A stretch of DNA of 64,000 nucleotides from Corticium candelabrum (GCF_963422355.1 NC_085088.1:3469347-3533346), one strand, 5' to 3'; numbered from the stretch's first letter, positions 28,662 to 53,551 are shown. Program-made: numbers and translations. Notes: generated by a model from the sequence alone, not told the origin.

Positions 28662-29653
28662 GTTTTTTAGTGCATCTAGATCGAGAAACAGATTAGTTAG
28701 ATGATGAACGAATGAAGGTCTAGCGAATTTTTAGCACTTGCAATGAGAGCCATGCATATCGTCTCGGTCTTAATTCAACTCTGTATGTCTAGATGAATGG
28801 AGTCTGTCTCTATAAAATGTATTGCGGCGGGATCTGCTAGTTAGGAATGCAACTATTGACAAGCAAATCACTCATAACTTGTTGCGAAGTGTTGTCTAGA
28901 AATAATTGTTTTGAGAAGTCGCGTACGGTAACGTATATCTTCGAGTTGTATTTCAACTCGGTAAGCACTGCAAAATTTAGCTAATGGCGACTGAAAGGCT
29001 TCACAATCTAGGCGACTGCATGCTATACCATGCAATTAAGAGGATTTCTCGGTCTACGGTATTTCTACACCCTGTAGATGTCTACAGCTACTAGTAGTTA
29101 TAACGTTCTAGCTGTTGGTCTAGGACACCGATTTCAATTTTAATTAAGAAGTTGAATTTGAAGTAAATCGAGAGAGCGTTAATTAACTTAATTTTATACT
29201 AGTCAACCGATTGCAATCAGCGTTCACAGCCAACTCACGTGCACAATAACAACATGGACTTCAGTCCAGTTGTAGACTCAAGTCCAGGGCCGGATCCAGA
29301 GGGGGTTCAGGGGGTTGAAAACTGCCTCTATTTGTTTGATCTGTGCTTATATTACTGTAATTTTATTGTTATTAGCTTTGCCAGTATTAGTAGGAGCAAT
29401 AACCACAACCCCCTCTTTTCCAATAGGCGTGGTTTAATAATTTTATATAATTTCATTAGAAAAGAGAAAATTAGTAATGCTATAAATAACTGCTAACGGT
29501 GAACCCCCTTTTTCAAAAATTCTTGGATCCGGCGCTGAAGTCTCAACAGAAAAGAAAGTTTGCTCTGTTGGCTATATGTTGAAACACGCTTAGCTACTAC
29601 GTATGTTATTTGCCACACTTTACAATAAAATCATTTCGTCTAAATATCGACGC
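28662..29653. other. Intergenic, ZIP copy 2 to EDC4
   Basis: AT-rich. It contains the short MITE copy at 29286-29536 and nothing else I can identify. The EDC4 promoter should lie in 29537-29653. Confidence 0.5.
29286..29536. mobile_element. MITE, ggcccggatcc family, shorter copy
   Basis: Ends gggccggatccagag and ttggatccggcgct are inverted. It shares blocks with 25079-25558 but lacks much of that copy's centre, as expected of an internally deleted relative. It lies just upstream of EDC4. Confidence 0.8.
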
Positions 29654-43457
<13,804 letters not shown>

Positions 43458-44332
43458 GCATGATTGCAACATGCACAATCGTTTTTGTGGCATTACTTGG
43501 CTTTAGTACTTTTGTGATGGTTACATCAACAGTATCAGGTGCGTTAAGGGAAGCTTTATCCAATTGCAGAAGGTTTGTTATTTCTGCTGGAGTAAGTTGC
43601 CAGTGTTTGAGGAAAACATTAATACAATGAACTGATTGGTGCTATTTCACATGAGAATAGGTGGAGGGGCAAGGGGGCATACCCCCAATCAGCAGCCTAT
43701 GGGCATTATATCTAGAAAAGGTATTGTGAAAACGAGCTACAAATGGAGGAAAACGAGGAGCTCCAATAATGGCATCCAGGTTGCCCTCCAACCTGGATGC
43801 CATTCCTACATCTCTGAATGAGATGAGACTTTGAGTAATGTTGGTGTTTGCTCTTGCCTTACACCATTAACTGATACTAAAATTTTTAGTCATCCTATTG
43901 CATACACATTCAAGTAGTGACTGCTACGTCAAGGCAAGAAGAGTTATCAGCACACGGCCGCACACCCAAGTTTCCATGCAGCAAGGAACCTGCAGTGAGA
44001 AGAGGACTGGAGGCGAGTCTGCTATGATGCTAGATGTTTCTAATGGTATATTCAGTGCACTAATAGCCATTAATTAATTAATGATTCGACAGCAAAAGCT
44101 GGACGTGGTGCATAATGTTATCCATGTGTATTGGAAGAAATCTTGTGAAGGTGAGCGTAGAATCTGGTGACATGTTCTAGCTAGGTAAAGCATGATGACT
44201 CGATGAATTGGACTGAATCGAAAGTCATGTACTAGAGCTAACAACTTTTAGCTTTATCGTTGCTGCAAAAGTATTGTTTAAACAATAACAATGACCTCAT
44301 GCGCTGCATTCCAATTGCCATTCCTCCATCCG
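43458..44332. other. Intergenic, EDC4 3' flank
   Basis: No gene is seen. It contains a perfect 15-bp hairpin at 43768-43804 and repeat-like text at 43660-43760 (gggggcatacccccaatcag). The EDC4 polyadenylation site should be in the first part, but I could not place it. Confidence 0.5.
43768..43804. repeat. Perfect 15-bp hairpin
   Basis: Arms aatggcatccaggtt and aacctggatgccatt are exact inverted copies around a 7-base loop (gccctcc). Confidence 0.9.
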
Positions 44333-47300
44333 CAGAGTTGCCAATTCACACGCAACTTGCGTAAGTCTCACGCAAGTTCCTTCAGGTCACACGCTCACAC
44401 GCAAGGAACCCAGATCTCACGCAACTTTGATTGCTGGAACTAGATCCGTTGTTGTCAGGCAGACATGTACAGCGAACAGAATCTGTAGGTACACGTACAC
44501 AGTAGATTGCGTAAAATCTGTAGTGTCTGATAGTACCTAATATAAAATCTAATGAGACTGCCGTAAAGTAATCGATGATTACGAATAACCAACAGTTGAA
44601 CTCCCAAATGCCTGTGCTGGCGATAGTTGATTTAGTCCGGAAATCGAGGATGCATAAAATAGTCCCGTATGTTACAGCGCGCGATACGTGTGTATGCAAA
44701 TATATGGAATATTACGCTACGCGATATCGAGGAAGCGACCAACAGCGAACACCCAGCAGGAGGATGAAGATGTCTTTTATCTAGACACCCCAGGCAAGTC
44801 TAGTTCTGAAATTGTCAATGATATTGAGCCTACTACTAGTCCGCGCACCATTCCCTCTCCCTTCCAACTTCCTGACGTCGTCCGGAAGTCCAAAAGAGGG
44901 AGGGGCTGAGTACGCGAGACTTATTTACTGCACGCGTAAACTATATTGGTTATCGTTACTAGCAGAAATTCTAATTCTGCGAGTACTGGCTACTTAATTA
45001 TTGTCTAATGCGTATTGACACATGGCGCACTATGTGTTGATCAGATATTGACGAAGATTCTAGACAACTTCTTAGCACTTGTCCACCAACTGCTAGTCTA
45101 AGTCGGAGTCAGAGGTATCAGGAAAAAGTAACAGTTTCTACTAGTAGATCCGAAACAATTGAAACACCTAGATCAAGAAGATCTGAACATCTCTCGGATA
45201 GTGACTTGAATTCGAATCAGTCTAACATTACCGGTTTACAAAGCAGTAAGAGAAAGAGACTACCGGCAACACTGTTAGATTCTTGGATAACTACTAAGAG
45301 ACACAAATAAAAGTCAAATGTTAGTGTTGTCTGCGGGCTTAGTAGGGTTAAAACTCCTTGTATTTCCGTAATACACTGATGTAGATATCTAATTACTCAG
45401 AGGCAACTTAACACTAACATACCACATGCCACAGTTAGCGCTGAACCAAACGCTCTAGAAGGTCGACTATCTCTGATTCAAACAGAGGAAAAACAACCAG
45501 AGGAGGACGAATTGGAAACAGAGCCACCTTCAGAACAAGACAGTGTAGAAGATGCTAGTGCTTGTGACAGTAACCCTAGGCGAAAATTTGCAGGTGCTGC
45601 AACATACAAATGCAAATTCCCCAAAAAAACTTTACAAAGAAGTGGCCATGCATACAGTCTGTGGTAAAAGACGTCCACAAATTCTATTGCACAGTGTGCA
45701 GATGTGCAATTAGCTGTGGTCACATGGGAGAAGGAGACATTCGTCGATATGTTACTGGAAAGAGGCACACAGAGAAGACAGCAGAAGCTGACAGAGCCAT
45801 TCTTCAACCGTCACTGAATATACCCAGAGCTGATTCTGCATTGCAGGATAAGGTTAAGAATACTGTGTTAGTCTAGATAGATACATACATACATACTTGC
45901 ATACATACGTATGTATGTTTGTATGTATCTATGAATGCATGGATGGGATGGGATGGGATGGATGGATGGATGGATGATAGATAAATGGTATTTTTTCTAT
46001 TTAGATTACTAGAGCTGAAGTCAAGATGACGTGTTTGATTGCTCAGCGTAACGTTCCAATGTCTCTAGCTGATACATTAAGTCCCCTTGTTCGAAGTATT
46101 TTTTCAGACAGCCCAACAGCGAAAGGATATTCTTGTAGTCGCACCAAGTCGACATGCATCTTAATTAAACAATGCACTAGCTGAAGAAATTAGAGAAAAA
46201 GTTGTTAAGGCCATTCAGAAAGAACCGTACTCTCTTGCCATTGATGGTTCTACCGACAGAAATGACGATAAGAAGCTAAATCCTTTGACTGTACGATTTG
46301 TTGATCCTGATTCCCGAAAAAATGTTTTTCAACTCCTAGACATGTGTCTTACCATGTTAAAGAAGCTGGGACGGCAGCTATAATTTTTGAATCAATCAAT
46401 GAGGTAATTCAACGGCTTAATATTCCATGGAGCAATTGTGTTGCATTCAGCGTTGACAACGCTAGTGTTAATGTTGGACGTCGTAACTCTATTATGACCA
46501 GGGTTCATTCCTTGCACCCTTCAGTTTTCTTCGTTGGATGTCCATGTCATATTATTCACAATACAGCTCGTGCTGCTACCAAGGCCTTTATGGAAGTGAC
46601 TGGTTGTGATCTTGAAGATATGACGACCGACTTGTTTTTCTGGTTTCGAAACAGCCAAAAAAGAACTAGCTCACTACAAGACTTTTGTTCCTTTTGTGCT
46701 GTAGAATACAGAAAGATACTGAAATATGTATCAACGAGATGGCTGAGCCTAGAAGAAGTCGTGAACAGGGTTCTACTAGAGTATGAATTCTTGAAGTCTT
46801 ATTTTCTGTCTGAAAGTTGCCGAGATGCACGGTTTCAGAGGCTGCGTAGAAGCTTTGAAAATCCTATGACAGAGATTTTCTTTATGTTTTTCCAAGCATC
46901 TCTGCCTACCTTCAAACAAGCAAACAAGCTGTTGCAAAGAGAAGAGCCTTGCATTCATATTCTCTTTGACCGAATGCTTGAAGTAGTTAGATCGTTCTTG
47001 AAAAGATTCATTAGCCTACGTGTTATATGTCGGGCTACAGATAGTACAGATTCATCAGTCAGAGCGTCAAAAGAACAACTGCCAGACAAAGAACTTTCTG
47101 TTGGATATGCAACAAATCAGATGCTCAGAAGGCTAGAAAGAGGAGATATTACGTCTCTTCAACGGAAAATTTCCTAGCTGGTGTTCGAAAGTTCTTCAGT
47201 GCTGCAACCGAATATCTTACTTCTCGTTTTCCGTTTGAAGAGGCTCTTTTCCAACATGCAAAGTGGACGGACTTCAGGACAAGACAAAGCGCAAAATTTG

Positions 47301-48007
47301 CATCTGTACTCTATTTCGTTGAAAAGTACAATGGCGTAATCAATTTCAGTCACACAGATATTGATTCCCTTCAATCTGAGCTTTTAGACTACCAAAGGCT
47401 TAGTGATAGTTTTCTTCCTGAAGATGTATGCAAGGATGGTTTCAAACTGGAAAGCGTATGAGCATTTCTAGCTAGGGCCAAACACGGTGATGGACAGGAA
47501 TGGTTTCCTCTTCTCAGCAAAATTGCCAGGCTGGTAGCAACTATCCCTCACTCTAATGCTGGAGAAGAACGGATTTTCAGCATGATTCGGAAGAACAGGA
47601 GTGAATCTCGACCGTGGCTGAATGCAGAAACGACTCTAGCATCTATTATAATAACAAAATTAGCTATGACGCAGGGTACTGTTCTGAAGTTTGAGCCAAC
47701 TAGAGAGCTCCTACTGAAAGCAAAAACGGCTACAGCAAGATATAACAGAAAACGCAGGAATGATAGTTAGATGTTGTTTTGAGACGGAATTAAGTGAGGT
47801 TGCTTTAGTTAACTTAAGTAACATTAGCTAATGGATTTAGCAAATACCCTGCACTTATCCAGATTCAACGGGAGAGCTTTAAAGTTTCGTGTTTGTAAAA
47901 ATTTATGTATTTAGTCGTTTGTGGCCACGCCCATATGCAGATAAGTTACTGTACTGATAAAAATCTGAGATCTCACGCATTTTGAGTATTCCTGGTTGGC
48001 AACTCTG
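44333..48007 (+). mobile_element. hAT-superfamily DNA transposon with damaged transposase
   Basis: Ends cagagttgccaa and ttggcaactctg are perfect 12-bp inverted repeats; sub-terminal sequence repeats cacgcaa on one side and atctcacgc on the other. The six bases catccg lie directly outside both ends. The plus-strand transposase is spread over frames at about 45610-45876, 46190-47177 and 47180-47770. It has a zinc-finger segment (FYCTVCRCAISCGHMG), the catalytic-domain phrase YSLAIDGSTDRNDDKK, a long central frame (46344-47177) with GCPCHIIHN and KYVSTRWLSL, and the hATC dimerisation segment PHSNAGEERIFSMIRK. Changes of frame between segments and in-frame stops make it unlikely to produce a working transposase now. 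A first segment near 45040-45310 ends LLDSWITTKRHK. A (GGATG)n/(ATAC)n repeat sits inside at 45885-45985. Confidence 0.9.
45885..45985. repeat. Microsatellite inside the hAT element
   Basis: An atac/gtat palindromic run followed by gggat and ggat tandem units, between the zinc-finger and catalytic segments of the transposase. It may be in an intron of the transposase gene. Confidence 0.85.
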
Positions 48008-48344
48008 CATCCGTCTACAGGCACACCACTGTAACCCTAGCGCATGCGCGCCTTGGGTTAATTACAGTATTGGGCCTAGAACTGTACAATGAAATAACAA
48101 TGTGTGTTCGCCCTTCTGACTTGATCCACAAGCTGGTATGTTGTTAATCCCAGAATGCTACCCCAGCATCCTAAAGAGCATTGTTTGACTAATAGTAGTG
48201 ACAAACCAATGAGAACAGTCACCAAGAAATTCAGTGCACAGATTTTAGACAGTGAGGAGCAGATAGTACACAAAGTAGCAGACCACCTAGACACGCTACC
48301 CTACCAACAGCAGCAAATTTGTTGCAACAAATAATTTAAACAAA
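48008..48344. other. Intergenic between hAT element and GST genes
   Basis: About 340 bases with no open frame I can support. It is the 3' flank of the first minus-strand GST gene. Confidence 0.5.
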
Positions 48345-49040
48345 CTACAAAAGGTGCCTGGTCTTCTGAACTACTTCATCTTCTCGAATACTACCACACA
48401 GCAGTGGTGACTGTCGTCCCGATTTCAAATATTGTTGGATGTGTGGACGCTCGGACATTCGCTGTAGGAAATTCTTCAACTGATCGCACCCCTCCAGCAG
48501 CTTCTCTCCAAATATCTTCCGCGCAAACTCACACGCCGTGTATACAAAGAAATCGCCAGGACACAGTTCGTCACCAAGGAAGAACGTCTGCTTTCCGAGA
48601 AATTGTTCAAGTGGTTCGATTCGTCGTCGAAGATTCGAAAAACATGCAGCAAAATCCTCTTCGATGGTCTTTGCCGTAGAAAACCCTCCAAGGCATAAAA
48701 ATTCAAACGAGGGTTTGATGATATCCTCCAATCCACAGGCACAGAGAGCAGCGCTCAAAGCCTTGGATTCCAGACTCCCGTCTGCCACGTAGCCCAACTT
48801 GTGGCCGAGGTAGGAGGCGATTGCTTCACAACCAGGGGTCATAAACGAGTCCCAGTGAAGGATGGGTAGCGACTTGAATGGGCCGCCTCTGTTGGGATCT
48901 TGCAAGACTTTCTTCTTGTCTTCGAACGTGCCACCAACGCGATCGTCGACGAAATCTATCCCCGAGTCGACCAGCATTATTCTCAGCGGTTCACCTCGAG
49001 CCTGGCAGTCGAAGTAGCGCAGAACGACCTTTGCCGACAT
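48345..49040 (-). CDS. Glutathione S-transferase, intronless, copy A
   Basis: Cytosolic enzyme that conjugates glutathione to electrophiles; some family members isomerise prostaglandins. A single uninterrupted frame of 231 residues starts MSAKVVLRYFDCQARGEPLR. The Tyr near position 9 is in the place of the catalytic tyrosine of sigma/alpha/mu/pi-type GSTs. The thioredoxin-like N domain runs to about residue 85 and carries SLPILHWDS and the glutathione-site segment TPGCEAIASYLGHKLG; many GSTs have QS rather than CE here. The all-helical C domain has LGDELCPGDFFVYTACEFA, matching the N-capping/hydrophobic-staple region. The start chosen is the ATG at 49040, the first giving a family-like N terminus; the open frame extends further upstream. 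It lies 128 bases downstream of copy B in the same orientation. Confidence 0.9.
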   Translation of the reverse strand: MSAKVVLRYFDCQARGEPLRIMLVDSGIDFVDDRVGGTFEDKKKVLQDPNRGGPFKSLPILHWDSFMTPGCEAIASYLGHKLGYVADGSLESKALSAALCACGLEDIIKPSFEFLCLGGFSTAKTIEEDFAACFSNLRRRIEPLEQFLGKQTFFLGDELCPGDFFVYTACEFARKIFGEKLLEGCDQLKNFLQRMSERPHIQQYLKSGRQSPLLCGSIREDEVVQKTRHLL

Positions 49041-49168
49041 TTTGCCGAAATATACGGGTCTTATCCTAGCGCATGCGTAGTCATTGCACGTGGGACAAAC
49101 TACATTTATTTCTAGAGGAATCAAAACACAAGGAATCGAAAAACAGCAGCAAAAATTAATTAAAAACA

Positions 49169-49867
49169 TCAGAGTAAACGCCTCGTTTTCTCAAGAATTT
49201 CAGTCTCCCTGACACTAGCACAAAATTGTGTCGGTTTACGATCAGAATTCAGGTACTCTTTGATTCGTGGTCTCTCGGCCATCTGTTGCAAAAAGCTCTT
49301 CAATTTTGGGCATCCATCCATAATTTTCTCTCCAAAAATTTGAAAAGCAATATCACAGGCCGTAGAGACAAAGAAGTCAGCTGCAGATAGTTTTTCACCC
49401 AAAAGATAAGGTCCCTTCGAAAGATACTGTTCAAACGGTACAACTCTGGATCGAATGAAATCAAACGTTGTTTTGAAATCCTCTTCAATGCTTTTCTCTG
49501 GGGTAGAACCTCCCTCATACAGAAACTTGAATGCAGGCTTGATAATGTCAGAGTGACCAACAGAGCAGAGAGCTGCACTCACTGTTAGAGTCTCCAGACT
49601 GCCATCGGCAACGTATCCAAATTTGTGCGCAAGATATAAGGCGATCGCTTCCGTTCCTGGTGTAACAAAGGAGTCCCAATGCAAGACGGGTAGTGTCTTG
49701 AGCGGGCCGGCAAAGTTTGGGTCTTCTCTCATCTTCACCCATTCCTCGGAGATGGGGACCTTCTCGTCGACAAATTCTACGCCCGAATCAACGAGCATTC
49801 TTCTAAGCGGCTCCGCCCTGCCTTGACAGTCGAAGTAGCGCAGTACAATCTTGGGAGCTGCTGCCAT
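49169..49867 (-). CDS. Glutathione S-transferase, intronless, copy B
   Basis: A single frame of 232 residues, clearly paralogous to copy A. N domain starts MAAAPKIVLRYFDCQGRAEP, with the candidate catalytic Tyr near position 11. It has TLPVLHWDSFVTPGTEAIAL and, in the C domain, GEKLSAADFFVSTACDIA. The lack of introns in both copies, unlike every other gene here, suggests that the ancestor was an intronless (possibly retroposed) gene that then duplicated in tandem. I place it broadly among sigma-like GSTs; the class is uncertain. Confidence 0.92.
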   Translation of the reverse strand: MAAAPKIVLRYFDCQGRAEPLRRMLVDSGVEFVDEKVPISEEWVKMREDPNFAGPLKTLPVLHWDSFVTPGTEAIALYLAHKFGYVADGSLETLTVSAALCSVGHSDIIKPAFKFLYEGGSTPEKSIEEDFKTTFDFIRSRVVPFEQYLSKGPYLLGEKLSAADFFVSTACDIAFQIFGEKIMDGCPKLKSFLQQMAERPRIKEYLNSDRKPTQFCASVRETEILEKTRRLL

Positions 49868-50283
49868 CGTACCAGTAAAAGCGACACACGTGATTTACGC
49901 ACGTGACAAAGCCCGGATAACTTTTGCTCCTGGAAGTAGTGTGTTTAATTAATTCATGTAATGGTTATATATCTCGTCTAGTATGGGGAGTGTACAGTAC
50001 GACAAACAAGGAGACTGATTCCATGTGCGTGTAATCTTTACTACGGTATTACTCACAATAAATATCGGTAATATAATAAACGCATGCGCAGTCGTGTTAA
50101 AAATCTATCAAATCTATTTTCAGTGTGTGTTTCAGTTGCTACACCATACCATTGCTGTTCATTTGCAGGCTGCTATCCACTGTACTTTGCTAGATTGCTG
50201 TGTCTTCACATAATTAATTAATTAATTAATCAAATTCCTACAGACTGTCTTATAAAGACATTCTGTCGTCTTATCTCTAACTC
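49868..50283. other. Intergenic, upstream of GST copy B
   Basis: Includes the GST promoter region and an attaattaattaattaat run at 50212-50230. No other feature recognised. Confidence 0.5.
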
Positions 50284-50757
50284 TTAGTTGCTTCCCAGAA
50301 CTCTGCAGTCTTCGTCAGTAACTCGAAGTACTTCGTACAGAATGTCTCCAGTGTTGGGATCGAGTTCAAGAAATCTCTGCACACTCATACGCGCTAGCTG
50401 TTGGCCGTCGACCTTGAATACAGACGGATCCACGGCAGTTAGGTCGTACTCGCGCACCGCTGCTCTCACCCACTCTTGAACGTCTTCTGTTGTCCAATAC
50501 AGCGGCTCTAAAACAGAAGATCCGTTGTCAGGAAGATATTAGAATGACATTTGTTGCGGACTCTAGTGCATGTTGAGAGTTGTTTGTGGCTTACTTCTCG
50601 CTCTGCTGTGGAATTCCATCGCTGCGTGTGCTAGGTGGGTCGCGCTTTGAGTTGAGTTGCACAGTTGCACGGTATTACCGTCGAGTCGTTCTATTTCCAT
50701 AGCATGAAGTGATAAAATGGGATTGTCCCTAAACGTAACGAACCCGGAAGATTCCAT
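50284..50757 (-). CDS. Pointed-domain-only protein, copy 1
   Basis: Two exons, 50595-50757 and 50284-50507, joined in phase 1, encode 128 residues. Residues about 55-125 are a SAM/pointed (PNT) domain: PLYWTTEDVQEWV, then VFKVDGQQLARM and FLELDPNTGDILYEVL, the standard PNT core with the GDILYE turn. The first 54 residues are not recognised. There is no ETS DNA-binding domain before the stop, and none is found downstream on this strand. PNT domains mediate protein-protein contacts and oligomerisation, so a role as partner or competitor of ETS factors is inferred. Confidence 0.85.
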
Positions 50758-51308
50758 GCTGCATACTTAGGCAGAGGTGGGCGTGGTAAGGCGCTTACAG
50801 CTCTATAATTGGTTATCGTTAGCGTAGTGCTGTGGCGTAAGTCACGCCCCTTTCACCTGTTCGTTTTTGTTGTGGCAATTGCCACGTTTGCGATGACGCC
50901 AAACCGTATTAAATGTTGAGAAGATGTTGTCGGTATCGCATCCGATCTTTTGTTAGAATCGTGCAAATGCCAGAGGATGAACTACAATCCGGGAGCGTTG
51001 AATATTAACGTTCCCGTATAATCGCATTTGATTGGCAACAGGCTAGCTTTCAGAAGGTACTGTACCACAGGAGACACGGCTATTGACACGAACAGTCATC
51101 TATCTTGGTTAGTGTGTGTTCGTTTGCTGACATTTCAGATACTGAAACACTGACACGAGTGTGTCTCTAGATGCAGTAGCGACGGAACGGCTCTGTTGTC
51201 GTTAGATCAAAAAGAGTGTGGGCAGACAACCACATCGATGTTGCTGCAGCAATTTTGAATTGGCCGCTAGACACTTTTACGAAAGTCGACGTCTAGGGTA
51301 GAAAATAA
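50758..51308. other. Intergenic between divergent PNT copy 1 and the small plus-strand gene
   Basis: No open frame or repeat recognised. It presumably holds both promoters. Confidence 0.4.
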
Positions 51309-51977
51309 ATGCCAAAGAGAGAACGACACCAGAAGAGCGTACCCAGTCTCCACTTTCTAAATGGTCACCGTGCGAGCTTCTTGTCATCTGGTAAAGGTAA
51401 ATTAATTAATTTCTTTATCTTGGTGTGAGAAGAATTGCTACATCACTTGTGCTAGCCTCGTACCAGACCCTCTCGCGCTGTCCTGCCCGGTTCCCGTATA
51501 ACAGGACAACACTCCAGAGAGGGTCTGGGATCATACCGCCTACTTTCTTTACCTATTGTCACCCCACCGTCATCTAAGTGTCACCCCATGTCACCAACGT
51601 CAACACTTTTATGCTCTTAGTTAATTATGAAGCTATCCTTCCATCAAAGTTATTCTACACTGTACCTGTGATATTCGATTGCATACATTTACTGTTTACA
51701 TTTCGTTCCTGTAGCTGCATGGGAAGGGATTCATTTTACTGCATGGAAAAAGATTCATTCACACGATCCTGAGTTCGATTCACCATTATCTGAAGCTGTG
51801 TGTCATGAGGTTCAATGTGATTCGATCAGCAGTCTAGGTAACTTGGAATAGGGATGCACTAGGCGCCGCTCTATTACTGTGCTAGGCTACGAGAACAATA
51901 CGAATCGGGAAGCTCGTGTACGATTTGGGAGCATCTGGAGCTTGGGAGTGTGTGCCGTCAAATGTGGTGTTGACTAG
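51309..51977 (+). CDS. Small putative three-exon gene, unknown function
   Basis: Three exons, 51309-51396, 51715-51837 and 51886-51977, have GT-AG introns whose phases (1, 1) close to a 100-residue product. It begins MPKRERHQKSVPSLHFLNG and has AAWEGIHFTAWKKIHSHDPE in the middle and VRFGSIWSLGVCAVKCG near the end. I recognise no domain, signal peptide or membrane span. Exons 2 and 3 lie between two inverted hairpin repeats (51451-51540 and 52222-52308), so part of the gene may belong to a transposable element. The last exon is also open in another frame, which lowers confidence. Confidence 0.4.
51451..51540. mobile_element. Hairpin repeat, left copy
   Basis: The 90-base sequence tagcctcgtaccagaccctc... 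is close to an exact inverted copy of 52222-52308. It also folds on itself (ccagaccctctc against gagagggtctgg, and gtcctg against caggac). The two copies are either terminal repeats of one 858-bp element or two separate small hairpin elements. Confidence 0.75.
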
Positions 51978-52221
51978 GACTTCCGCTCTAGAGCCTCTTG
52001 GAGAGGAAGTCCTCTCTCCCAGAGAGTTGGCAAATACGTAGATCTTGCGTAGAGAAAGGATACCAACATTGAAAGGAAACAAGTAGAGTACGAATGGAAG
52101 GTTAAGTCTGTTGCAAGACATTCCGTGTGACACATGAGAATAACTGTTAGACTAATCCTATTAGTAGCCTGAAGCTTGGTGACATACAAGCTAATTTGAT
52201 CATTTAATAGCATAAACGGGA

Positions 52222-52308
52222 GGCGGTATGATCCCAGACCCTCTCCGGCGTTGTCGTGTTATACGGGAACCGGACTTGACGGCGCGAGAGGGTTTGGTAC
52301 GAGGCTAG
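52222..52308. mobile_element. Hairpin repeat, right copy (inverted)
   Basis: Inverted match to 51451-51540 with about 85% identity by eye, sharing ggcggtatgatcccagaccc and ttatacgggaaccgg. Confidence 0.75.
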
Positions 52309-52945
52309 AAGGACCACCGAAAGCGAAGGACGGCCTAGTGTCGAGGCTAGCTGAGGTTAGCAACTTAGACAACTGATTTTGAAATCTGTGATCAATAGGA
52401 AGATTATGATCTGAATGTGCTGTAGCATATTTTTAATTAATTAATTAAACCAATAACTTCAGTGGTTTGTATATCTTACATATTCGGGAAATAGTGGATG
52501 ATAGTGCAGGATGACAATTATATGATTACTACTAGTAGCCCACTATCTCGTTCTCTCCCATGGGCAGATTAGCTACTAATATTACTAATAGTTAGTAAAT
52601 TTTTATTATAATTAGTTGTTAGTTAATTAATTTATCTTTGTGTGCATGATTATTAGTACTTGTAGGGTATATGTCAGGCGTGGTGTAATAATAATTACAG
52701 AACTTTTCAAAAGAGGTGGTCCAGTTGTATCATTAGCCACACCCCATAGCAGCTAAATCTGTATGACCTACGGAACTATAAAACAAGATTCCTTTAATAT
52801 TTTGGCTACGGTGGGCTTATCATTGAAGAGGAGGGGTCCTGACCCCCAGGACCTCCCCTTTCTATCCACCTGTGTATAATGTTGATGTGGGTTTTCTAAC
52901 CAGTAAATGAAGCTGTGCTCTACTCGCTTCAGAGCTACGAGCATT

Positions 52946-53469
52946 CCGTATTTGCCCGTAATAACACCTTGGGCGTATAGAAAAGAAAAAGTTTTTTGTC
53001 TGGGCGTATACTAGGGCATGGGCATTATTTTGGTCCTAGGCATATACATGGTCGCAAAATGCTGTCTTTTGGCCAGTCATCATGTAAATACTTGAAGACA
53101 GAAATACCACAAATGCTTGCAATTAACCATTTGCAAGATCAAAGGTACTGGTATTCACAGAGGATCAGCATACACGCAGAAACTAAACACTATACACACG
53201 TGGTCGACCTGAAGCTCGTCAAGAGCATCAGGGTCGGTAATTGCAACGAAGACATGAGTCTAGCGGTAAGCACTTTCACTCAACACTGACACCAGCTCAT
53301 CATACGCACACAGACGGAAACGAATGTTCTGTGGACCCCATTTTGTTTTGTCTGCGCATGCGTACCCTGGGCATATAGTTGGGCATGGGCGTCTTTTCGG
53401 GCTGAAAGTTCTGACCTGTCGCACATGGCATATATATATAGACATGGGCATTATTACGGGCGAATACGG
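52946..53469. mobile_element. MITE with CCGTATT-GCCCGTAATAA ends
   Basis: The 19-base ends ccgtatttgcccgtaataa and (inverted) ccgtattcgcccgtaataa differ at one base. Internal phrases gggcgtata and catgggcattatt are repeated in both orientations. No coding capacity. Confidence 0.85.
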
Positions 53470-53482
53470 TATGTGCTTGTAG

Positions 53483-53483
<1 letters not shown>

Positions 53484-53550
<67 letters not shown>
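53484..53550. repeat. (TG)n microsatellite
   Basis: Uninterrupted TG run directly after the MITE end at 53469. Confidence 0.95.

Positions 53551-53551
<1 letters not shown>

Noticed and set aside
44687-44909. Plus-strand frames at the 5' end of the hAT element as a separate host gene
   Set aside because: They lie inside the hAT termini and recur in the deletion derivative at 58161-58774, so they are element sequence.
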